Shown: positions 46,251 through 54,525 of the stretch, piece by piece
Layout of the letters: each line of letters starts with the position of its first letter
Numbering within the stretch: the stretch's first letter is position 1
Assembly: GCA_013368375.1 (NCBI GenBank)
Contig: JAACJP010000003.1
Span: 1,736,001 to 1,800,000, forward strand
From: Tricholomella constricta
Lineage: Eukaryota > Basidiomycota > Agaricomycetes > Agaricales > Lyophyllaceae
DNA: 64,000 nucleotides
Reading direction: 5' to 3'
Position numbers and translations under genes: made by a program
Notes under the pieces: generated by a model
Database searches by the model: none
Told to the model about the DNA's origin: nothing
What the model saw: only the letters and a program-made list of their open reading frames with translations

Positions 46251-48174
46251 ATCACTACATAACAGTGTGAGCGCGCTCCGCCGCAGGGCCCGCTACTTGT
46301 ATGGAGCTGTACAGTGAGTTTGTTATGTGTTGTGAACAAACACACTTTTATGAAGATGTAATGTCCGTCTGTTATGTGCTGTGAACACACTTTAATTTTC
46401 ATTTTTGTTCCGTTTTCACAATCTGAGTCAGTTTTGCATTCGCTCTTCATCCAAACCTACTATGAAAACGTCGATTCCCAAAATTCGGGATGCAATATTT
46501 CTCGAATGTTCAATTGCAGTTAAAACAATAGAATTTGGCGAAAGGTTATAGTCAGGGTAAAAATGAACAGAAGTTGAAAAGGAAGTGACGTCTCGGATGA
46601 CAGACACAAGACAAGGAAGAGGCAGGAGGGACATAACAGAAGATGCACGTGAAAAAGCAGATGAAGGCGAAAGCACAACATCGAGAACAACATCATCGAT
46701 GACAGCATGCGTTGCAGATAATGACATGGGCGGCGGCAGTCCGTAGAAAACTATCGGGTGAATTCAGAGGGAGGGGTGGGAAACAATCACGTGAGGCACG
46801 TGCTAACCCTGTTTTTTTGTGCGAGGTTGGAATAAGGCGTCTGTCAGCCCAAGACCCACTACTAAAGTAGCGGGAATTGGGAAAGTTTCGACAATGGGTT
46901 ACAAGGGGAATATAAGTGGTATAATTTGATAGAAGTCCCTCAATTTACAAAAACCTTTTAACACTTCTTGTAAGGCCCAGTATTCGATAAACAGCTAGGG
47001 TCTTTTTTTACAATTGGGGGCCGTTTGTGCATAATCTTGTACCACCTCCGTAATTGTGACAATTATGACCTGAATTGTACCAGTTGTATGCTGTTGCCCA
47101 TGGACACAAATAGTCACGCATCCTCGAAACCTTGCAAAATTCTCAGAATTTAATATCAGAAAATCATATATTAATTGTATATTACAACAGGCTACTTGGT
47201 TCTACAGGGCATAAATGGACAACAAGGTCGGGAGATTCTGAAGTGTTGCAGGATAAATGATACATGAAGTCGTGATGTGTATGGCTGATGTTGCGAGTTT
47301 TGTCAGAAGAGATGAATCACGCATGCGTTTAGAAACATACCTCGGCAAGAAAAGAATAGAGGTCAACTGTACCACCGGGCGCACCAAGTGATGGGACAGG
47401 GACAGCGAGCCTGATGTTGCACCTCGAGGCCACATCGGCGGGTTGCGCAGGTCCTGTGGGAAAGATAAACAAAAAAATAGAATTCTCGAAAACATGGTGC
47501 CCAAATACAGGTTCTTCGTGCCAATAAGCTTGGTGCCCACAATTTGGACAATCACAGTGACAGATGTGATCACGAAGACCTGGCTGCAAGAGTAAGCAAG
47601 AGCAGATAAGAAAGACATGAAAACATGAGTGGCTGCAGGAAGACACCAGCGAACGAAAAGATGGGGGAAAACTTCAACGGTTGTCAAGGCGGGTTATTTC
47701 CGGAGCTGAGCTTCAACTGAGTTTCAACGACTTGTACGATTTCACGCTTGCACACCCGCTCGGTGTGCGGTCCGGGTGTGCTCAATTGCGCTCATTAAAA
47801 TTTTGCACAGGCAAGAGATGAATGTCTTTTTGTGCTCTAATCCATCTCGTGAAAGAAATATCATGTTTTGGTGAAACACCAAACGTAGTAGTTTTGTCAG
47901 AAACCAAAATAATTACACGAAAGGCAAATCTGTTAACAGGATTCTGCCAAAGTGTAACCTTCAATAATGATGACCCCGTTTTTCAACCACTTACTATTCA
48001 TCACAATCATTCTGAGTCCCTGATAACGCATTTTCGTTGCTCAATAACCTGACCAAACAATTGTAATTGCAACAACCATTTATCCAACTTTTCCCGATTT
48101 ACTGATGTTGTGCGTCAATCGCCCGGTCATGCAAGTAGTCTTGTATCTGCCAGAGACCCACACTGACGCATTCA
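46251..48174. other. Intergenic/fragment region, no supported full gene
   Basis: A minus-strand patch at 47330-47600 (HICHCDCPNCGHQAYWHEE, then CNIRLAVPVPSLGAPGGTVD) looks like two exons of an unrecognised Cys/His-rich protein. The rest shows nothing coding. A 23-bp inverted-end motif starts at 46855. Confidence 0.4.
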
Positions 48175-48536
48175 ACCTAGGCTTGAAACTATGGAGGGCC
48201 AAGCAATGACTATTGATTCAAGCATCTGGATCTACCAGTTTCAGGCCACCATGCGCGACAAGGACGGCCGCGCATTGGTCAATGCCCACCTGTTAGGCTT
48301 CTTGTGTTTGCTGCCCAGACGAGAAAGGAAGCCCTTAATCACGCTCGGGCACCGCAGCAGTACGTCAGGACTTTTCATCCTTTACCCCTTCCTTTACCCA
48401 ACTTGTCCAGAACTTCGACTTCAACATCTACCAAGGGGAAAGCACCAGAAGGGCCAGTTGTAATCGACGACAATGCTGTATACCTTGAAGACATCAACAA
48501 TTCCGCCCTCAAGACTCCTGCTGAGAAGAATTGAAA
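48175..48536 (+). pseudogene. XPG/Rad2 nucleotide-excision-repair nuclease fragment
   Basis: Frame TMEGQAMTIDSSIWIYQFQA, TMRDKDGRALVNAHLLGFL is the N-nuclease domain of XPG/Rad2, which cuts 3' of DNA damage. It breaks off after GFL and jumps to a downstream part of the same protein in another frame: TSTSTKGKAPEGPVVIDDNA and VYLEDINNSALKTPAEKN, the spacer region. The segment that should follow GFL (RRICKLL type) is deleted. Most of the protein, including the I-nuclease domain, is absent. Confidence 0.7.
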
Positions 48537-48539
48537 ATA

Positions 48540-48764
48540 GAACGTCACAGGTCAGCCCCACAGCCGCGATTACCTCCGATCCCGACCTTCGTGAATACCG
48601 ACGAGAGACGGCCCCAGCCATCTGTAAAAGGTATTTCCCCAAGGAACTGGCTCCTCTGACGACAAAGCCGATGCAGCGCAAGGTAAAAGCGAAGCCGTTG
48701 TTTGACGTGGACTTGGACGATGAGATAAGAGTGGCAATAGCGCCAACCAAAATTGTTAGCTGAC
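48540..48764 (+). pseudogene. Coding-like fragment, family not recognised
   Basis: Frame SDPDLREYRRETAPAICKRY, FPKELAPLTTKPMQRKVKAK, PLFDVDLDDEIRVAIAPTK, ending at TGA 48762-48764, directly follows the XPG relic. It looks like an exon from a conserved protein, without start or splice partners. Confidence 0.35.
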
Positions 48765-48879
48765 TAATCCATCAAATCCCAAATTCCGCCGCACTCACCC
48801 TCGCTCACCACCGTCTCGTTGTTCTGTCGCTATTTCACCCCTCACCTGGTCTCAAACAATTTGGGATATCGATTTTACA

Positions 48880-49190
48880 TCTTGAAAGTACAGTAGGCAA
48901 CAAATTAGATCTAATTCCTGGTAATAATCATCCTCTGAGTCAACTTCCTCATTGTATGCCTCAAGATCATCCACCGTCAAGCATTCCTCATCAGAATACT
49001 CGTCTTCTGGTGCATCTGTGGAGCCTTCTAGAGCTGGTACAGGGCTTCTGTCATGTTTGTGCTCAAGGTAGGACTCAACTGCGGCACGGAGAAGGTTGAC
49101 TTTTGCTTCACCACTTGTTTTCCAATTTAAATGACCGGCAACGTCGACGGCGGCTCAGACTGAGCACCCTTCTTCGAAATCGAAGCGACT
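48880..49190 (-). pseudogene. Coding-like fragment, acidic protein
   Basis: Minus frame WKTSGEAKVNLLRAAVESYL, EHKHDRSPVPALEGSTDAPE and DEECLTVDDLEAYNEEVDSE. No start or further exons; family not recognised. It lies inside the 46.9-49.3-kb segment. Confidence 0.35.
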
Positions 49191-49480
49191 GCACCATTCT
49201 TGATGTGCTAGATTAGCAGGACCTGGAAGAGATTCCCGCTACTTCAGTAGTGGGTTTTTTAACACCCTTTGCCCCTGGAAACTTCATGGCTCAGGTCGCA
49301 CATTTTGTCACGTGTTCACGTGCTATTGCATCATTGTCGCGTCATTTCGTTCTATTGCCTTCCATCTCACTTTTATTGTTTCGGTTCTCTCCGTGTCTGA
49401 ACTTCAAAGCTCCCTCCTTGTTTCGCGACTGTTCGAAATCTCTCTTCTCCTGCTTGCGTTCGGTTCCCTATCTGCTGACT

Positions 49481-52400
49481 ATGCCTTTTTTGTTTTATGT
49501 TGATGGAACATCCTATCCAGCTTTGTTCGATGACACTCGCTTGACCACTGTTGTTCCCTTCTCCGTGAATAGCGAAGCCAGCTCTCCATTATCTGTCGCC
49601 ATCACCTCCGCGTGTGTAAGGGGCTGCACCGTGCGCCCACTCCTATTATCGCTTAGTCTCTCGTTCTCTGTCATCGGCCCCCATGGCCCCCGCCTTAGAC
49701 ATACTTGCTGACCGCCATACTGTTCTTACGCCCCTTTCGTAGCCATTACTCCCACACCGACACCACTACTTAGATTCCTATCAGTCAGCTGGACAATTGT
49801 TACTCATCCGTAGTCAGCGCCTTTACATACCGCCTTAGTCACTGGCTCGGCGATGTAGTATATAAGCCTGGGTTGGAGATAGAATATCTCCAACCTGAAC
49901 AATAACAGTATCTTCGGGTTTATACATTGATCGACTCTTAGCTTGCTCTCTCGTCGCCCTCCTCACGTTTCGCACTGTTGATTGCTCACCTGACCGCATT
50001 CAGGACTCTCTTGGCTCGCGCCGGCTTGTAGCTCGTCGCTCGCCTCCGCCCATCCGGACGTCCTCTAACAGGTTGTTCAGGTTCCTACGCGGCCCGCCCC
50101 TCTTGCTCGTCGCACCAACACCTAACCCCTCCGTGTCTTCACACACCCCAACCCTCTCGTAACTCTGACGATGTCTACTCCTACCCCTCATGCCTCCCAG
50201 ATCTTTCTTGACGGGATCTACCCTGCCGAAGAGCTGGAAAACATGGCTCGCGTTGTACGCCAGACGCGACTGGCACTCTCGGCCATGGAAGCGCGCCTAT
50301 CGGCCCTTGAAGCGGGCACCATCATCGCTGCCACCACCACTACGGCGGCGGTCTCTAAAGCCCCTCCATCGTCTAACAAACCCCCTCCCCCCGCTCCTCT
50401 GCCTCGCTGCAAGAGCGGCCGCTCTAACGCCAACACTGGCCACCCCTCGTCCTTCCACCTCTCTGGGGAATTCATTAACTCTATGGAAGGAAAAGTTGAC
50501 CGATATCTGATCGGCTTGGAGTTCCCAGACTCCCTTATGCCGCACATCGTCGGCTCTCGAGGAAGAGGACTTAAACAAATCCACGACCTTTCCGGCGCTC
50601 GCGTCTCGGCCTTCACCATGGGGCCAGACGAGGAACGGCAGCACCTAGTCTCTATCAAGGGCACTGATCGGCAGATCGGTGATGCTCTTATTGTATTGGG
50701 GAAGCGCATTGCTCGTCAACGCGTGCGCACACCAAAGAAGCAGAAGAAGGCCAAGTCTGCGCCGGCCGCCCCTGCAGCACCGGCCCCTCCTCGTCGGGAA
50801 GCCCCCCCTGACCCGATTCGTTGGGAACCTTTACCCCCCGCCCTTAAGACCGTTTACCGGGAGCCGGCAGCTCCTATCACCTCTACGTTGAGGCCGTCGT
50901 ATAGCAGCGTGGCCGCCCCCACCGGCACCAGCTCCCCTACCCATGACGCTCTCTTGCGTCCTCCCAGCGCGGCACCCACGCCTCGGACCGCAATGGACAC
51001 CCAACCCAACCCTACGCGTGCGCCCTCTCCGCTCGCTCGATCCGCGGCCCCCTCCCCTATGTCAGTCAGTATCCCAGCAACGCCGATGGACGTTAGCCGC
51101 GCCACGACTGGCACTCCCGTCCCCAGCCCAATCGCTCCACGCCAGACGGCCTGACGGGGGACACCGTGGCCCAAAAAATGAAGAAATTGAGTTCGTCGTG
51201 GTAGACGACCGCTAGAGGGGGGGTGATGTAAGGGGCTGCACCGTGCACCCACTCCTATTATCGCTTAGTCTCTCATTCTCTGTCATCGGCCCCCATGGCC
51301 CCCGCCTTAGACATACTTGCTGACCGCCATACTGTTCTTACGCCCCTTTCGTAGCCATTACTCCTACACCGACACCACTACTTAGATTCCTATCAGTCAG
51401 CTGGACAATTGTTACTCATCTGTAGTCAGCGCCTTTACATACCGCCTTAGTCACTGGCTCGGCGATGTAGTATATAAGCCTGGGTTGGAGATAGAATATC
51501 TCCAACCTGAACAATAACAGTATCTTCGGGTTTATACATTGATCGACTCTTAGCTTGCTCTCTCGTCGCCCTCCTCACGTTTTGCACTGTTGATTGCTCA
51601 CCTGACCGCATTCAGGACTCTCTTGGCTCGCGCCGGCTTGTAGCTCGTCGCTCGCCTCCGCCCATCCGGACGTCCTCTAACAGCGTGGGGCGATTCCAGT
51701 TTCACCTGTGTGCTGTCTGTTACAGGCGCCTCTGTTGATAGTCTGCTTCTTGGGCTTGACTGGTTTTCTCTTTTTCGGGAGTGTCAGTTGGCACATGGGT
51801 TTTCGCCGCCTTCGTTGAAGACATTTTCGTTGACGACATATTCCAGTCAGTTTCGTAAGTTACTTTCCTCTTTAAAAATTTATTTGCTGATGATTTTCAG
51901 GCCATGCATTACCTCTATCTGAACCTTGTTTGTTGCCCTCTGTACCTGAACATCGTGGAGTGGAGGATACGTCCTCATCTTCATGCTTTGTGCCTTCTGC
52001 GTTGCTGAGTGTTGTGTCTGTTTTTGCGGATCCTTCCTCTTCTGCATTTGTCGTGGGTTTGTTTGATTCCGCTGTCTTAGATACCACTTTGTATGCTCAT
52101 GGTTTAGATTCTGGCAATTCATTTGTGCATAAACAGCAGATACTGTCTCATCATGTCGTTTTTGGTTTGTGTGCTGGAGGCACTGGATCAGCTTGCCATG
52201 CCATTGCTAGATCGAATTCTGTGCGTCAGTTACGGCATCAGATATTGTCATGTTTCTTGGATGCTTTTCGAAGTCCGGTGATTCCCATTACTGTTCTTCG
52301 TACTGTTGCTTCTGGTTTAGGTCGTCATGGTGTCATGTCTGATTCTCGGATTGGGGTTTTGGCTTTCATGGAGAAATTGTTGGCTGAATTTTGTGAACCT

Positions 52401-53696
52401 AGTAATCCAGATCTATACTGTGTTCTACGACAGTCTGGAGGAATTGCTAAGCAAGAGCTCTTGTTGATTGCGGCCAGTCATGGCATTTCTGTCGCTGGCA
52501 AGGTGTCCGAAATTCGAGATGTGATTTTTGATCATCTTCTGAGTGGACGATGTTCGATGACTGTATATCCGGAAGCTTGCATTGCCGTTACAGACACTGT
52601 CAGGGGTGATGACGGGACATGTTCTTCGGAGTTATTAGTTGGACATTTGTTGAACAGTGTTGCACCTATGTTGGCACTCAAGCCCTTGCGGTGTCTATTG
52701 TTACAACATGGAGTTGCTTTTGATCAGACATATGGCTTGGCAAGATTGAGAAAAGTTGCTAGGTGTCATGCACATACCTTGTTGAAGGGTAAGGCTGTGC
52801 ATCGTAATCCTCAGGTTGTGCTTGATAGGTCACAGTCTCGTTTACAACGTGTGCGTCAGGAGTGGCCTTCCCTGATATCTGGTAGTTTGAAGGACAAAGT
52901 TACTCGTTTATTTCGAGAGTCCACTTCCAGCGATGCTTTGCGATGTTCTCCGTGTGCGTCCTGTTCAAGAGATACTTTGTTGTCTGACTTGACAAAGGTA
53001 CCCGTCAAAAGCATCGACCTTGGCGTGTTGCGGTGTTCTGGAGTTGACGTGTCTGTTGGTTCACATCCAGCATCCTATGAAGGTGACAGCGGTGATGACA
53101 GCGATGAAGATGAATTTTGTATGGATGTGGATGATGCTACCGATGACTGTCATGTTCCTCACCCTATTCAGAGGTTCCTGCCTTATCAGACAGGGCCTTT
53201 GCGTGGTGTCATGGTCAATCCTCAAGGTGTGGAAGATGACGCTTCCGGCGATCTGAATCTGTCAATATGTAAACCTTGTTCTCTGTCTTTGACTGCGGGC
53301 AAAATGCCTAAGTATGCGTTGGCTAATCGAATGTTTTTAGGTGCGGTTCCTGATGTCCTTCAAGATTTGACTCCAATGGAAGAGTCGATGATTTCTCTCT
53401 GCAGAGCCAAATGTTGGATCGTGCAGTTGCGTGAGGAAGATAGTGATCGAGAAGACCCATTTAAACAGCGAGGTTTGAAAGGGCATTGCATTGCTTACCC
53501 TCAAGATCCTGGGGTCATTGCGTCTATGCTCCCTCCTTCGATTGAGGATATAGTCACCCCTGTGTGTGTCATATTCATAGGTTCAAAGCCCCCTTCTCTC
53601 CAGTGGCTGCGTGAAAAGGCTAAGCCTTTGTCTGTGCGTGCAGACAGGGTACGAGCAGCTTTGATATGGCTTAAGCGCTATAACCCGTTGTACCAC
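49481..53696 (+). CDS. Helitron protein, N-terminal part (interrupted by the KH-LTR element)
   Basis: ATG 49481 begins MPFLFYVDGTSYPALFDDTR. The frame reaches AITSA at 49614, is interrupted by the 2,068-bp LTR element, and resumes at 51688 as WGDSSFTCVLSVTGASVDSL, LLGLDWFSLFRECQLAHGFS. A 46-bp intron (51855-51900) is followed by HALPLSEPCLLPSVPEHRGV and a ~600-residue region. Near its end are MPKYALANRMFLGAVPDVLQ, LCRAKCWIVQLREE, IAYPQDPGVIASMLPPSIED and VRAALIWLKRYNPLYH. The last block matches the cysteine-flanked domain (DUF6570-type) that precedes Rep in fungal Helitrons. The apparent stop after NPLYH is created by the next insertion. Confidence 0.7.
49615..50070 (+). repeat. 5' LTR of the KH-domain element
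   Basis: 456 bp, starts tgtaagg, ends tctaaca. Contains a tatataag box and a hairpin ttggagatag/ctatctccaa-like motif (near 49873-49900) downstream of it. No standard TGG primer-binding site was recognised after it. Confidence 0.92.
50171..51154 (+). CDS. KH-domain protein of a pol-less LTR element
   Basis: 327 residues. Residues 18-50 (EELENMARVVRQTRLALSAM) are probably a coiled coil able to oligomerise. Residues ~111-182 resemble a KH RNA-binding domain: RYLIGLEFPDSLMPHIVGSR, GRGLKQIHDLSGARVSAFTM, VSIKGTDRQIGDALIVLGKR, with GSRG (128-131) as the G-x-x-G nucleic-acid loop between two helices. A basic patch (RTPKKQKKAKS) and a Pro/Ala/Ser-rich tail follow. Oligomerisation plus RNA binding is what a Gag does, so it may replace Gag in packaging element RNA; that role is inference. 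The frame is complete, with one start and a TGA stop, and no decay. Confidence 0.75.
   Translation: MSTPTPHASQIFLDGIYPAEELENMARVVRQTRLALSAMEARLSALEAGTIIAATTTTAAVSKAPPSSNKPPPPAPLPRCKSGRSNANTGHPSSFHLSGEFINSMEGKVDRYLIGLEFPDSLMPHIVGSRGRGLKQIHDLSGARVSAFTMGPDEERQHLVSIKGTDRQIGDALIVLGKRIARQRVRTPKKQKKAKSAPAAPAAPAPPRREAPPDPIRWEPLPPALKTVYREPAAPITSTLRPSYSSVAAPTGTSSPTHDALLRPPSAAPTPRTAMDTQPNPTRAPSPLARSAAPSPMSVSIPATPMDVSRATTGTPVPSPIAPRQTA
51227..51682 (+). repeat. 3' LTR of the KH-domain element
   Basis: 456 bp. It differs from the 5' LTR at five sites, each G/C in the 5' copy and A/T in the 3' copy; four of the five fall in CpG dinucleotides of the 5' copy. Confidence 0.92.
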
Positions 53697-54320
53697 TGAT
53701 GTGCACCCTCCGTGGCTGGTCACCGACCGACTGTCCTGTCACAATAAACTGCTCAGGAGCGTTCGCGGCAATACCTACTGCCCGACTACGATAAACAGCC
53801 CTGGAGCGCTCGCGACGATACCGACCGACTCGCCGACTCAAATGCGACTGACCTGGATCGGCCGACCCTCTTTGAAGCCTTCGGGATTCGGAATAGTCAC
53901 GCAATCAACCCGTGATGGTGCACGTTTGTATGTCAGGTGTCAATAACCGATTGGGGCACCACCCATGACGCGTCCTCCGGCTCGCTCTTCCGCCTCCTAT
54001 TCACGGCACGGATCCGCTTACCTCACGGAACTCCGCAGCGCCAAGCTTCCCTAACTCATGTCCGACCCGATACTGCAAATCAACCGATAAACGCGACACC
54101 CCAACCGGTCCCTCAGAAAACGGGTCGCGCGGTATCGGACTTGGCGACGACCCGACATGAAACACCTGCGTGGTCGCACTAAAAGATGATAAACTTACCT
54201 TACTATATAAAACACACCCATGTAGTACCAAAAACCCCCCCAGTGAATTATAGCTCGTATTTTCCCTCACGTTCAGAGTTAATAGCTCAAAAACTATCGT
54301 CTCCGCCGTCTCCGAACCGT

Positions 54321-54513
54321 TGGAGATGGCTAAGTTGATCCCTCGACCTGACTTAGTTGAGAGCGCAGACGGCAGAATGAGATGATTATTCTGTATCGAA
54401 ATGTCCAAAAGAGTAATGCTATGACTAAGCTGCCAAAGCTGCTGCCAAACAACACCAAACAACGTCGCCCTCTCACATTCTAATGGCCCAGAGTGCCGCG
54501 TAGCGACACTCCA
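54321..54513 (-). repeat. 3' LTR of the Gypsy element
   Basis: 193 bp, identical by eye to 60166-60358. Confidence 0.92.
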
Positions 54514-54525
54514 TGTGCCCCCCCT

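Larger units (their letters stand above)
46855..49254. mobile_element. Possible gene-fragment-carrying DNA element with short inverted ends
   Basis: cccactactaaagtagcggg (46855-46874) and the reverse complement of 49235-49254 match except at one base, and a few further bases extend to about 23. The motif is itself nearly palindromic. Inside are fragments of XPG/Rad2 and at least two other genes and no transposase. No target-site duplication is evident, so it could instead be two independent copies of a short repeat. Confidence 0.4.
49615..51682 (+). mobile_element. Pol-less LTR retroelement carrying a KH-domain protein
   Basis: Two 456-bp LTRs (49615-50070, 51227-51682), TGTAAGG...CTAACA, differing at five positions. 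Target duplication gcgtg at 49610-49614 and 51683-51687. A polypurine tract (agagggggggtga) lies directly before the 3' LTR, so transcription is left to right; tatataag at about 49859 in the 5' LTR is a plausible TATA box. The 1.16-kb interior holds only one open frame (50171-51154) and no pol motif. It interrupts the first exon of the Helitron gene precisely. Confidence 0.92.

Noticed and set aside
47202..47687. 161-codon minus-strand frame as a membrane protein
   Set aside because: No coherent helix pattern; coding-like residues lie in a different frame with a probable intron, so only a fragment is noted.
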